From Bacteroides sp. (GTDB lineage Bacteria; Bacteroidota; Bacteroidia; Bacteroidales; Bacteroidaceae): 61,584 bases of DNA. The notes beneath the pieces are model-generated. The model did not search any database, was not told where the DNA came from, and was given only the letters and a program-made list of their open reading frames with translations. This document shows, piece after piece, positions 8,651 through 18,056 of the stretch. Both the position numbers and the translations under genes were made by a program. The number at the start of each line of letters is the position of its first letter. The first letter of the stretch is position 1. The DNA lies in contig NZ_JAICZW010000013.1 in NCBI RefSeq assembly GCF_029057325.1, forward strand, positions 1-61,584. The letters are read 5' to 3'.

Positions 8651-10099
8651 ATGGCTGTAAAATTCTACAAGAGCGAGAACCAGGTTCCGCTCGAGATGCA
8701 CAAAGTGCGCATGATTCAGAAGCTCTCGCTGCTGCCCGTTGAAGAGCGCCTGAAGAAGATACAAGCGGCAGGCAACAACACCTTCCTGTTGCAGAACAAA
8801 GATATCTACCTCGATATGCTGACCGACTCGGGCGTAAACGGCATGTCCGACCTCCAGTTTGCTTCCATGATGCACGCCGACGATTCCTACGCCGGTTCGG
8901 AGACCTTCAACCGCGTGAAGGCGGCAGTAAAGGAGGTGTTCGGCACTGACAACGTGCTGCCCGCCCATCAGGGACGCGCCTGTGAGAACATCCTGGCCGA
9001 GGCGTTCGTGAAGCCCGGCATGGTGGCGCTGATGAACTTCCACTTCACCACTACCAAGGCACACATCACCCGCGTGGGCGGCTCGGTGGAGGAACTGATT
9101 GACTCGAAAGGCCTGCTTCCGCAAAGTAACGACCCCTTCAAGGGCAACTTTAACCTGGAGAATCTGCGTAGCCGCATCGCCGAAATCGGTCCCGAAAAGG
9201 TGGCGTTCGTCCGCGTGGAATCGGGCACGAACCTCATCGGCGGCCAGCCCGTGTCATTGGAGAACATGCTCGCCGTGACCGACATCTGCCACGACATGGG
9301 CGTGAAGTCCGTCCTCGACGCCTCGCTCTTGCAGGACAACGTCTATTTTATGAAGACCCGCGAGGCGCGCTGCAAGTATATGGACACCAAGGATATCTAC
9401 CACCTTCTTGCCGACCATTTCGACATCATCTATTTCTCCGCCCGCAAGTTGGGCTTTGCCAAAGGCGGTATCATCACTTCGAAAGATCCCAAATATACCC
9501 GCAGCATGATGGAGTACATCCCCCTCTACGAGGGCTTCCTCACCTACGGAGGCATCGATGTGCGCACCATGGAGGCGATGGCGCAGGGACTGTACGAGTC
9601 GCTTGACATGGAGTACATCAACCAAGGTCCTGAATTCATCAACTACCTGGCCAAGGAGCTGACCGACTACGGCGTCCCCGTCATCCTGCCTGCCGGAGGA
9701 TTGGGCTGCCACCTGGATGCAGGAGCCTTCTGCCCCGACGTGCCCCACGGACAATATCCCGCCGGAGCCGTGGCTGCCGCCATGTACATAGCCGGAGGCA
9801 TACGCGGTATGGAGCGCGGCACCTTGTCGGAACAGCGCAACCCGGACGGGTCGGAGCCTTACGCCGAACTGGAGCTGCTACGCCTCGCCGTTCCGCGCCG
9901 TGTCTATACACTGTCGCAACTGAAGTATGTGGCTGACCGCGTGAAGTGGCTGTGGGACAACCGCTCGCTCATTGGCGGACTGGAGTGGGTGGAAGAGCCC
10001 TCCGTGCTCCGCTTCTTCTTCGGTCGCTTGAAGGAAATCGACTACTGGCAGGAACGGCTGGCTGAGAAGTACCGCAAAGACTTCGGGGATAGCCTGTAA
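8651..10099 (+). CDS. tnaA: Tryptophanase / tyrosine phenol-lyase family enzyme
   Basis: This is a 482-residue PLP-dependent beta-eliminating lyase. Family landmarks are NTFLLQNKDIYLDMLTDSG, the PAHQGRACEN block, and the PLP-binding Lys in YFSARKLGFAKGG. Such enzymes split tryptophan to indole, pyruvate and ammonia, or tyrosine to phenol. Bacteroides indole producers carry this family, but sequence alone does not separate the two substrates, and the SARK context differs from the canonical SAKKD or SGKKD. It is preceded by a divergent AraC gene and followed by a strong bidirectional terminator, so it is a single-gene transcript. Confidence 0.82.
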   Translation: MAVKFYKSENQVPLEMHKVRMIQKLSLLPVEERLKKIQAAGNNTFLLQNKDIYLDMLTDSGVNGMSDLQFASMMHADDSYAGSETFNRVKAAVKEVFGTDNVLPAHQGRACENILAEAFVKPGMVALMNFHFTTTKAHITRVGGSVEELIDSKGLLPQSNDPFKGNFNLENLRSRIAEIGPEKVAFVRVESGTNLIGGQPVSLENMLAVTDICHDMGVKSVLDASLLQDNVYFMKTREARCKYMDTKDIYHLLADHFDIIYFSARKLGFAKGGIITSKDPKYTRSMMEYIPLYEGFLTYGGIDVRTMEAMAQGLYESLDMEYINQGPEFINYLAKELTDYGVPVILPAGGLGCHLDAGAFCPDVPHGQYPAGAVAAAMYIAGGIRGMERGTLSEQRNPDGSEPYAELELLRLAVPRRVYTLSQLKYVADRVKWLWDNRSLIGGLEWVEEPSVLRFFFGRLKEIDYWQERLAEKYRKDFGDSL

Positions 10100-10113
10100 G
10101 GCCACGCCTACAT

Positions 10114-10173
10114 AAAAAAGGAGAGTGTACCATAATAAATCTTGTAACAGATCTTGGTACACTCTCCTTTTTT
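10114..10173. terminator. Bidirectional terminator
   Basis: A perfect 19-base inverted repeat (AAAAAAGGAGAGTGTACCA and its complement) has A and T runs at its two ends. It serves the tnaA-like gene on the plus strand and rmlB on the minus strand. Confidence 0.9.
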
Positions 10174-10192
10174 ATCCCGACGGGGAAATCGT

Positions 10193-11332
10193 CTATCGCG
10201 CTCCGTACATCCGCTCGTAGTACTTCTGATAATCGCCACTGGTCACTTCTTCCACCCAGGATTGATTGTTCAAATACCATTCGATGGTCTTGACAATGCC
10301 CACCTCAAACTTCGTTTCGGGATACCAACCTAAGGCGTTCGTAATCTTTGTGGGATCGATGGCATAACGCTGGTCGTGTCCCAGACGGTCTTTGACAAAG
10401 GTAATCAAATCCTCGTTTATCCAACTGATGTCAATCCGGCCGTCGGCATCCTTCACCTGCTTCTTCAAGACAGCACGGTATTCGGTCTTCTCTTCCATCA
10501 AGCGGCGGATGGTGGAAATGGTCAGCTTCACAATTTCCAGATTGGTCTTTTCGTTGTGACCACCCACATTATATACTTCGCCTTCCACTCCCTGACGAAC
10601 CACGAGATCGATGGCTTTGCAGTGGTCTTCCACATAGAGCCAGTCGCGCACGTTGCTTCCGTCACCATAGACGGGAAGTTTTTTGCCCTCGAGGATATTC
10701 TTGATGATGAGCGGGATGAGCTTCTCGGGAAAATGGTAAGGACCGTAGTTGTTGGAGCAGCGGGTGATGGTAACAGGCATTTTGTAAGTGTCGTGATAGG
10801 CCATCACCACCATGTCGGCACTGGTCTTGCTGGCGCTGTAGGGACTGTGGGGGCAGAGCGGAGTCTGCTCCGTAAAGTAACCCTCGGCACCCAGCGAGCC
10901 ATAAACCTCATCGGTAGAGACCTGATGGTAGCGGACCCCTTCGCGCCAAGTAGGATAACCGGACGCATCCTTCCCGGTGACCCAGGCACGGCGGGCGGCA
11001 TCCAGCAGGTTTTGCGTCCCCAGAATGTTGGTGATAAGGAAGAGTTGAGGGTTCTCGATGCTGCGGTCCACATGGCTCTCGGCAGCAAAGTTCACCACAT
11101 AGTCGAACTTATATTTGGCAAAAAGTTCATCGGCAAGGGCGCGGTCGCAGATATCACCTTTAACAAAAAAACAACGGGTATCGTCAATATCCCGGGCAAT
11201 GGTTCCCAGATTGCCTGCGTATGTCAGTGCATCGAGCACCACCACACGAATGTCCGCATGTTTCGCGAGAATATACTTGATATAGTTGGCACCGATAAAT
11301 CCGGCGGCGCCTGTTACGAGATAAGTCTTCAT
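10193..11332 (-). CDS. rmlB: dTDP-glucose 4,6-dehydratase
   Basis: This 379-residue extended short-chain dehydrogenase carries out the second step of dTDP-L-rhamnose synthesis. The NAD-binding motif TGAAGFIGANYI lies at the N-terminus, the catalytic YSASK is in the middle, and RLGHDQRYAIDPTKI is near the C-terminus. It is slightly longer than the ~355-residue enterobacterial enzyme. It lies downstream of rmlA on the same strand, but the two are separated by ~350 bases holding a MITE-like repeat, so they may no longer be tightly co-transcribed. Confidence 0.93.
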   Translation of the reverse strand: MKTYLVTGAAGFIGANYIKYILAKHADIRVVVLDALTYAGNLGTIARDIDDTRCFFVKGDICDRALADELFAKYKFDYVVNFAAESHVDRSIENPQLFLITNILGTQNLLDAARRAWVTGKDASGYPTWREGVRYHQVSTDEVYGSLGAEGYFTEQTPLCPHSPYSASKTSADMVVMAYHDTYKMPVTITRCSNNYGPYHFPEKLIPLIIKNILEGKKLPVYGDGSNVRDWLYVEDHCKAIDLVVRQGVEGEVYNVGGHNEKTNLEIVKLTISTIRRLMEEKTEYRAVLKKQVKDADGRIDISWINEDLITFVKDRLGHDQRYAIDPTKITNALGWYPETKFEVGIVKTIEWYLNNQSWVEEVTSGDYQKYYERMYGAR

Positions 11333-11367
11333 TAGATTTATAATTTATAGATTTATGATTTATAACC

Positions 11368-11592
11368 TGTTGGCGGGATTAAATCAGCAAGGAAATAACT
11401 TCTGCAATTTTCCCCTATATTCCCCGGCTTGACAGACACTTGCATCTGTCGTCTCAAACACTTGTGTCTGTCAGCTTGAACACAAGTGTTTGTCACGTTG
11501 AACACAAGTGTCTGTCAACCCACTTTTCAGCATCTGGCAATCAGCATGTTAAGTAACATCGGAAAGCAGGCCTGCGAATTAATTCCGCCAAC
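11368..11592. repeat. MITE-like element, copy A
   Basis: This 225-base element begins GTTGGCGGGATTAAAT and ends with the near-complement ATTAATTCCGCCAAC. Inside is a run of alternating palindromes built on GACAGACACTTG and CACAAGTGTCTGTC. A second copy (58356-58556) shares the ends, the palindromic core and the TTCCCCTATATTCCCCGG stretch. There is no coding capacity, so any movement would need an enzyme supplied in trans. It sits between rmlA and rmlB. Confidence 0.75.
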
Positions 11593-11681
11593 GGGTGATT
11601 TATAGATTTATGATTTCAGATTTATGATTCTTGACTTACGACTTACTTGATACTCCTATTATAAATCTGAAATCTGAAATT

Positions 11682-12554
11682 TTAACGTTTAGAGTCCGCC
11701 AATTCCATCAGGTACTTACCGTATTCGGTCTTTCCGAGCTGCTCGCCCAAATGATAGAGTTGGTTGACATCAATCCATCCCTTGCGCCAAGCAATTTCCT
11801 CGATGCAGCTGACACGGAAGCCCTGACGGTTCTGAATGGTAGAGACAAAGTTACTGGCTTCGAGCAGGCTGTCGCAATTTCCCGTATCAAGCCACGCAAA
11901 ACCACGGCCGAAAAGTTCCACCTTCAGCGTGCCTTCTTCCAGATAAAGGCGATTGAGGTCGGTGATTTCGTATTCACCACGGGCAGAGGGTTTCAAGGCG
12001 GCAGCCTTCTCCGTCACGGTGGAATCATAGAAATAGAGTCCGGGAACGGCATAGTTGCTCTTCGGGTTCTCCGGTTTCTCTTCGATGGAAATGACCTTGC
12101 CTTCGGCATCAAATTCAACTACCCCGTAAGCACGAGGGTCTTTCACATAATAGCCGAATATACAGGCACCCCGGTCAATGGAAGCGGCGCGCTTCAGCAT
12201 GGCGGAAAAACCTTGCCCGTAGAACATGTTGTCGCCCAGAATCAGACAGCCGGGACCACCGTTCAGAAACTCCGCACCCAGCACAAATGCCTGTGCCAGT
12301 CCGTTGGGATGCTCCTGAATCTTATAGGAGAAAGACATGCCAAGCTCCTCCCCTGTCCCCAATAGTTCACGGAACATCGGAAGGTCGCGCGGCGTAGAGA
12401 TAATAAGTACTTCACGGATTCCCGCCAGCATCAGTGTAGAGAGCGGATAGTAAATCATCGGTTTGTCGTAAACAGGCATTATCTGCTTCGAGATAGCCTT
12501 CGACAAGGGATAAAGACGAGTGGCACTGCCACCTGCAAGAATAATTCCTTTCAT
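11682..12554 (-). CDS. rmlA: Glucose-1-phosphate thymidylyltransferase
   Basis: This 290-residue nucleotidyltransferase makes dTDP-glucose from glucose-1-phosphate and dTTP. It begins [18 protein letters not shown], with the G-G-T/S-x-R-L signature of the family, and contains [21 protein letters not shown] and [14 protein letters not shown]. Length is normal. It feeds the rmlB product downstream on the same strand; rmlC and rmlD are not in this window. Confidence 0.95.
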   Translation of the reverse strand: MKGIILAGGSATRLYPLSKAISKQIMPVYDKPMIYYPLSTLMLAGIREVLIISTPRDLPMFRELLGTGEELGMSFSYKIQEHPNGLAQAFVLGAEFLNGGPGCLILGDNMFYGQGFSAMLKRAASIDRGACIFGYYVKDPRAYGVVEFDAEGKVISIEEKPENPKSNYAVPGLYFYDSTVTEKAAALKPSARGEYEITDLNRLYLEEGTLKVELFGRGFAWLDTGNCDSLLEASNFVSTIQNRQGFRVSCIEEIAWRKGWIDVNQLYHLGEQLGKTEYGKYLMELADSKR

Positions 12555-12672
12555 ATTCAGTTCTTTTTCGGTTGCACTTCAAGAAAAGTGAAGAATAAAT
12601 GACTTCTTCAACTGGAGAATCAAATAAGAAGGAGGACGAAGCCCCACGGCTCTGACTTGCTGTTTTACGGCA

Positions 12673-12680
12673 CAAAGATA
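12673..12680 (-). promoter_or_regulatory. -7 box for rmlA
   Basis: The minus strand reads TATCTTTG, followed about 119 bases later by the rmlA start. That implies a long untranslated leader. Confidence 0.4.
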
Positions 12681-12803
12681 AGGCAAACCGAATGCAGTAC
12701 AAAATAAATCAAGCTATTTTTTAGCACGGCTTCACGGCTTTTTCATTTACGGGAGTTAAATGAAAAGAAGCCAGCTGTGTGCCGAACCGTATGAAATTTG
12801 CAT

Positions 12804-12811
12804 TATCTTTG
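12804..12811 (+). promoter_or_regulatory. -7 box for miaA, decides the start
   Basis: TATCTTTG lies 29 bases before the ATG at 12840. An in-frame ATG at 12798 lies upstream of this box and so would not be in the transcript, which supports 12840. Confidence 0.5.
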
Positions 12812-12839
12812 CGGTTGGATTCATCAATACTCAATTCAC

Positions 12840-13760
12840 ATGCCTGACTATGATTTAATCGCCATCTTAGGCCCCACCGCTTCGGGAAAGACACCTTTTG
12901 CCGCGGCACTCGCCGCCGAACTACATACGGAAATCATCAGCGCCGACTCGCGGCAGATTTACCGGGGAATGGATCTGGGCACCGGAAAAGACCTTGCCGA
13001 CTATACCGTCTGCGGGAAACAGATCCCCTATCACCTCATCGACATCGCCGACCCCGGCTATAAATACAATGTCTTCGAATATCAGCGCGACTTCCTGACC
13101 GCCTACGAAGCCATCAGACAGAAAGGTTGCCTGCCCATTGTCTGCGGAGGAACTGGCATGTACCTGGAATCGGTGCTGAAAGGTTACAAGTTGCTGCCCG
13201 TGCCCGAAAATCCGGAACTGCGTGCCCGCCTGTCCGGCAAATCGTTGGAAGAACTGACCGAAATACTGAAAACCTACAAAAGCCTGCACAACACCACAGA
13301 TGTGGATACCGCCAAACGGGCCATACGCGCCATCGAAATCGAAGAGCATTACGCCCGCACTCCGGTGGACGAGCGCTCGTTTCCGGCACTGAAAAGCCTC
13401 GTCATCGGCGTGGACATCGACCGGGAATTGCGGCGTGAGAAGATTACCCGACGCCTGCACCAACGGTTGGAAGAGGGCATGGTGGACGAAGTGCGGCAAC
13501 TGTTGGCGCAAGGCATCCGGCCGGATGACCTTATCTACTATGGACTGGAATACAAGTACCTGACGCTTTACACCATCGGCGAGTTGAACTACCAAGAGAT
13601 GTTCGGCCAACTGGAGACAGCCATCCATCAGTTTGCCAAACGGCAGATGACCTGGTTCCGTGGCATGGAGCGCCGCGGATTCACCATCCATTGGATGGAT
13701 GCCCGGCTGCCGATGGCAGAAAAGATAGCCTTCGTCAAGGCCAGACTCGACGGAATCTAA
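12840..13760 (+). CDS. miaA: tRNA dimethylallyltransferase
   Basis: This 306-residue protein transfers a dimethylallyl group to A37 of tRNAs that read UNN codons. It has the P-loop GPTASGKT near residue 11, DSRQIYRGMDLGTGK, the CGGTGMY motif, and RQMTWFRGMERRGF near the C-terminus. The start at 12840 follows the -7 box and gives the normal short N-terminus before the P-loop. The next gene begins after a ~150-base gap with its own promoter box. Confidence 0.93.
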   Translation: MPDYDLIAILGPTASGKTPFAAALAAELHTEIISADSRQIYRGMDLGTGKDLADYTVCGKQIPYHLIDIADPGYKYNVFEYQRDFLTAYEAIRQKGCLPIVCGGTGMYLESVLKGYKLLPVPENPELRARLSGKSLEELTEILKTYKSLHNTTDVDTAKRAIRAIEIEEHYARTPVDERSFPALKSLVIGVDIDRELRREKITRRLHQRLEEGMVDEVRQLLAQGIRPDDLIYYGLEYKYLTLYTIGELNYQEMFGQLETAIHQFAKRQMTWFRGMERRGFTIHWMDARLPMAEKIAFVKARLDGI

Positions 13761-13837
13761 CCCTTCCGGGCAAAGATTATCGTCCACAAAGCAAAACTTT
13801 TTCAAGCGTGTTTGAACGTTTTGTCTGCAAATTACAC

Positions 13838-13845
13838 TATCTTTG
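13838..13845 (+). promoter_or_regulatory. -7 box for the lipid kinase
   Basis: TATCTTTG lies about 62 bases before the preferred ATG at 13908. Confidence 0.4.
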
Positions 13846-13907
13846 GCGGCAAGGCCGTGAATCACATACAATACAAGAATGTTTGATTGACTGAAAGGAA
13901 CAATGAT

Positions 13908-14834
13908 ATGAATGCAGCACCCGAAAAAATGGGAGTGATATACAATCCCAAAGCCGGCACCCGGAAAGTGCAGAAACGGTGGAAAGAAATCAAAGAATAC
14001 ATGGACAGCAAAGGTGTGACCTACGACTACGTGCAGTCCGAAGGGTTCGGATCGGTGGAACGTCTGGCAGGCATCCTCGCCAACAACGGCTACCGCACCA
14101 TCGTGGTGGTGGGCGGCGACGGCGCACTGAACGATGTCATCAACGGCATCATGCTTTCCAACGCGCCCGACAAGGAGAACATCGCCATCGGCATCATTCC
14201 AAACGGAATAGGCAATGACTTCGCCAACTATTGGGAAATGAGTTCGGACTATAAGAAGGCGGTGGACTGCATCCTCAACAACCGTCGCCGGAAGATTGAC
14301 GTGGGCACCTGCCACTACTACGACGGCAAAGAGCACCTGACACGCTACTTCCTCAACGCCATCAACATCGGACTGGGCGCACGCATCGTGAAAATCACCG
14401 ACCAATGCAAACGTTTCTGGGGAGTGAAGTTCCTCTCTTATTTCATGGCACTGCTATCCATCATCTTCGAACGGAAGCTGTACCGCATGCACCTCAAAAT
14501 CAACGGTGAGCATATCCGCGGACGCATCATGACCGTCTGCATCGGAAGCGCCTGGGGCTACGGACAGGCACCAAGCGCCGTTCCCTACAACGGCTGGCTG
14601 GACGTTTCGGTCATCTACCGTCCCGAACTACTGCAACTTTGGTCGGGATTGTGGCTGTTGATTCAGGGTAGAATCCTGAACCATAAGGTGGTAATGCCCT
14701 ACCGCACACAAAAGGTGAAAGTGTTGCGTGCGCAAAATGCCTCTGTAGATCTAGACGGACGTATCCTAGACCGACACTTCCCGCTGGAGATAGGCATACT
14801 GCACGAAGCGATAACGCTCATCATACCCAACTAA
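13908..14834 (+). CDS. Diacylglycerol / lipid kinase family protein
   Basis: This ~308-residue protein has the DAGK catalytic domain: YNPKAGT at the N-terminus, the nucleotide-binding VVVGGDGALNDVINGI, and GIIPNGIGNDFA. It is expected to phosphorylate a membrane lipid such as diacylglycerol or a sphingoid base; Bacteroides make sphingolipids, so either substrate is possible. A TTG at 13887 would add seven residues; the ATG at 13908 is preferred because the family begins shortly before the first motif. Confidence 0.85.
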   Translation: MNAAPEKMGVIYNPKAGTRKVQKRWKEIKEYMDSKGVTYDYVQSEGFGSVERLAGILANNGYRTIVVVGGDGALNDVINGIMLSNAPDKENIAIGIIPNGIGNDFANYWEMSSDYKKAVDCILNNRRRKIDVGTCHYYDGKEHLTRYFLNAINIGLGARIVKITDQCKRFWGVKFLSYFMALLSIIFERKLYRMHLKINGEHIRGRIMTVCIGSAWGYGQAPSAVPYNGWLDVSVIYRPELLQLWSGLWLLIQGRILNHKVVMPYRTQKVKVLRAQNASVDLDGRILDRHFPLEIGILHEAITLIIPN

Positions 14835-15010
14835 CAGGAAACAGCAGGACGAATTTTCATTGAGGTGCCTCATCAATATCGGTACTTATGAAGCAGGCTT
14901 ATCAAATAAAGTAATAAAGTCAGGAATTCTCCTAAAAAAGTTCCCCGCTCCTGTGATTACTTTCCCTTTCTTCCGACAGATAATAAAAATAACAATTAAT
15001 TTATCAGAAA

Positions 15011-17857
15011 ATGAAACATCTATTACGTAACTTATGGATTGTAGTATTGATAGTTTGCTGCAACTTCCAGCAGGCATTTGCCCAGCAGATGCCGCCTATC
15101 CCGGTGGACCAGAAGGTACGCATCGGCAAGTTAGACAACGGATTGACCTACTATATCCGCCACAACGCCCTGCCCGAACACCGGGTGGAATTCTACATCG
15201 CCCAGAAGGTGGGCGCCATTCAGGAAGAACCGCAGCAACGCGGCTTGGCGCACTTCCTGGAGCACATGTGCTTCAACGGCACCAAAAACTTCCCCGGCGA
15301 TGACAAGAACCTGGGCATCGTAGCTTGGTGCGAAAGCAAAGGCATCAAGTTCGGCACCAACCTGAACGCCTACACCAGCGTGGACGAAACGGTGTATAAC
15401 ATCAGCAACGTGCCTGCCGAAAACGAAAACATCGTGGACTCCTGCCTCCTCATCCTGCACGACTGGAGCAACGCGGTATTGCTGGAAGACAAGGAGATAG
15501 ACAAGGAGCGCGGCGTCATCCACGAAGAGTGGCGCAGCCGAAACAGCGGCATCATGCGCCTCTATACGGAAGCGCAACCCGTGATGTATCCCGACTCCAA
15601 GTACTCCGACTGCATGCCCATCGGCAGCATTGATGTCATCGACAACTTCGCCTACCAGACCATCCGCGACTACTACCACAAATGGTATCGTCCCGACCTG
15701 CAAGGCATCATCATCGTGGGCGACATCGACGTGGATGTGATAGAACAGAAAATCAAAAAAATCTTCGCCGACATCCCGGCACCCGTCAACCCGGCAGAAC
15801 GGGTTTACTTCCCCGTGCCCGACAATCAGGAACCCCTTATCTATATAGGTAAGGACAAAGAGGTGGACGACCCCAGCCTCAGCATTTACTTCAAGCACGA
15901 AGCCACTCCCGACTCCGAAAAAGGAAACATAGGCTACCTGATGCAAGACTATGTGACAAGCATGATTACCAGCATGCTGAACAGCCGCCTGAACGAACTC
16001 CGACAGTCGGCAAACCCGCCCTTCGTCTATGCCGGAGCCGGTTATGGCAGCTACTTCCTCTCCAAGACCAAAGACGCCTTCGAAGTGAGCGCAGGCAGCA
16101 AGGCAGACGGCATCATGGAAGCGCTGAAAGCCGTGTTGACAGAAGTGGAACGGGTACGCCGCTTCGGCTTCACCGAATCGGAATACGAACGTGCGCGCGC
16201 CAACTACCTGCAACGTTTGGAATCTGCCTACGCCGAACGCGAGAAGAGCAAGAGCGACGGCTACGTGCGCGAATATGTACGCCACTTCCTCGATGCAGAG
16301 CCTATCCCCGGCATCGAATTCGAATACAGCACCATGAACCAGGTGGCACCCAACATCCCGGTTGCTGTCATCAACCAAGTGTGCCAGACACAACTGATTC
16401 CCGATAACAACCAAGTAGTATTCATCGCCGCCCCCGAGAAAGAAGGCATGACCTACCCCACCAAGGAAGAGGTGCTGGCTATGCTGAAAGAGATGAAGGC
16501 ATGGGACGTGAAAGCGTATGAAGACAAAGTCTCCAACGAACCGCTGATGAAAGAAGCACCCCAAGGAGGCAAAATCGTTTCCGAAAAACCGGACTGCATC
16601 TACGGAACAACCGAGCTGACACTCTCCAACGGCGTGAAGGTCTATATCAAACAGACCGACTTCAAGGCCGACGAAATCCGCATGAAGGCTTACAGCTGCG
16701 GCGGTAACAGCCTCTTCGACACCAAAGACGCACTAAACTTCAACCAAAGCATCATGAACGGCCTGGTGGCTGCCGGCGGTATCGGCAACTTCAGCCGCGT
16801 GGACCTGACCAAGCTGCTTGCCGGCAAGAAAGTCTCTGTCAATGCAGGTGTGGGCGGCACTCAGGAGTACGTCAACGGAAACTGCTCGCCCAAGGACTTT
16901 GAAACGATGTTGCAGCTCACCTACCTGAACTTCACCGCTCCCCGCAAAGACGAAGAGGCATTCGCCTCCTTCAAGAGCCGCATGAAGGCACAGCTGGAAA
17001 GCTCGGAAGCCAACCCGCTCGCCTCTATCAACGACACCATCATGAAGATGATGTACAACAACCATCCGCGTGTCATCAGCCTGAAAGCAAACCTGATAGA
17101 CCAGATTGACTACGACCGCGTGCTGGCTCTCTACAAAGAACGCTTCGCCAACGCAAGCGACTTCAAGTTCTACTTCGTGGGCAACATCGATCTGGAAAAG
17201 GCCAAGCCGCTGATTGCACAATACCTCGGCACACTGCCCGCTACCGGTGCCGCTCCTGAAACCATCCGCGACAACCATGTGGACACGCAGAAAGGCATCC
17301 TCGTGAACGAATATGCCAAGGAGCAACAGACCCCGATGGCCACCAACTTCATGCTCTACACCGGAACCTGCAAGTACAACCTTGAAAACAAAATCCGCAT
17401 GAGCGTCCTCTCGCAAGTACTCAACATGGTTTATACCGAAGAAGTGCGCGAGAAAGAGGGAGGCACTTACGGCGTAAGTTCCTACGGCAGCTTGTCCAAA
17501 GACACCAAAGAAGAATTCATGTTGCAAATCGTTTACCAGACAGACCCTGCAAAGAGAAAGCACCTGAACGGAATCATCGACGAACAACTGAAAAAGGTTG
17601 CCACCGAAGGTCCTACCACCGAACACTTGCAGAAGGTGAAAGAGTACATGCTGAAGAAGCACAAAGATAACCAGAAGGAAAACGGCTACTGGTTGAGCAA
17701 CTTGGACGAGTACTTCAGCACCGGCATCGACGAAACCGAAGGATATGAGGATATCGTGAACCGCATCACCATCAAAGATATGCAAGAGTTTACCGACAGC
17801 CTCTTGAAACAGGGCAACAAGATTACGGTCATTATGACGGTGCCCGAAGAGAAATAA
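15011..17857 (+). CDS. M16 family zinc metalloprotease
   Basis: This is a 948-residue exported peptidase of the pitrilysin/insulinase family. A signal peptide covers residues 1-25 (cut after QAFAQ). The inverted zinc motif HFLEH is at residues 81-85, with the downstream Glu region around EIDKERGVIHEEW. A second, inactive M16 half fills the C-terminal portion, as in two-domain family members. It probably degrades peptides in the periplasm. It is followed by a hairpin before the ABC transporter genes. Confidence 0.9.
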   Translation: MKHLLRNLWIVVLIVCCNFQQAFAQQMPPIPVDQKVRIGKLDNGLTYYIRHNALPEHRVEFYIAQKVGAIQEEPQQRGLAHFLEHMCFNGTKNFPGDDKNLGIVAWCESKGIKFGTNLNAYTSVDETVYNISNVPAENENIVDSCLLILHDWSNAVLLEDKEIDKERGVIHEEWRSRNSGIMRLYTEAQPVMYPDSKYSDCMPIGSIDVIDNFAYQTIRDYYHKWYRPDLQGIIIVGDIDVDVIEQKIKKIFADIPAPVNPAERVYFPVPDNQEPLIYIGKDKEVDDPSLSIYFKHEATPDSEKGNIGYLMQDYVTSMITSMLNSRLNELRQSANPPFVYAGAGYGSYFLSKTKDAFEVSAGSKADGIMEALKAVLTEVERVRRFGFTESEYERARANYLQRLESAYAEREKSKSDGYVREYVRHFLDAEPIPGIEFEYSTMNQVAPNIPVAVINQVCQTQLIPDNNQVVFIAAPEKEGMTYPTKEEVLAMLKEMKAWDVKAYEDKVSNEPLMKEAPQGGKIVSEKPDCIYGTTELTLSNGVKVYIKQTDFKADEIRMKAYSCGGNSLFDTKDALNFNQSIMNGLVAAGGIGNFSRVDLTKLLAGKKVSVNAGVGGTQEYVNGNCSPKDFETMLQLTYLNFTAPRKDEEAFASFKSRMKAQLESSEANPLASINDTIMKMMYNNHPRVISLKANLIDQIDYDRVLALYKERFANASDFKFYFVGNIDLEKAKPLIAQYLGTLPATGAAPETIRDNHVDTQKGILVNEYAKEQQTPMATNFMLYTGTCKYNLENKIRMSVLSQVLNMVYTEEVREKEGGTYGVSSYGSLSKDTKEEFMLQIVYQTDPAKRKHLNGIIDEQLKKVATEGPTTEHLQKVKEYMLKKHKDNQKENGYWLSNLDEYFSTGIDETEGYEDIVNRITIKDMQEFTDSLLKQGNKITVIMTVPEEK

Positions 17858-17916
17858 ACTTTATTTTTTGAGAAGGAGTTATTATGACTCTTTTTCATAA
17901 AGCTTGTTTTCATTTC

Positions 17917-18004
17917 TCAGACGCGGATTTAGCGGATAATAAAGCGGATTATTTATTTAGCAGATAAAAATTAAATCCGCTCAATCCGCCTAATCCGCGT
18001 CTGA
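17917..18004. terminator. Inverted repeat between protease and ABC genes
   Basis: TCAGACGCGGATT at 17917 pairs with AATCCGCGTCTGA at 17992-18004. Further GCGGAT and ATCCGC pairs sit inside the loop. It lacks a clear T tract, so it may be an attenuator or a remnant repeat rather than a simple terminator. Confidence 0.45.
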
Positions 18005-18056
18005 AGAATAAATGCAAGACTCCCGAATAACACCTTCCTCACATACCCCAACCATT

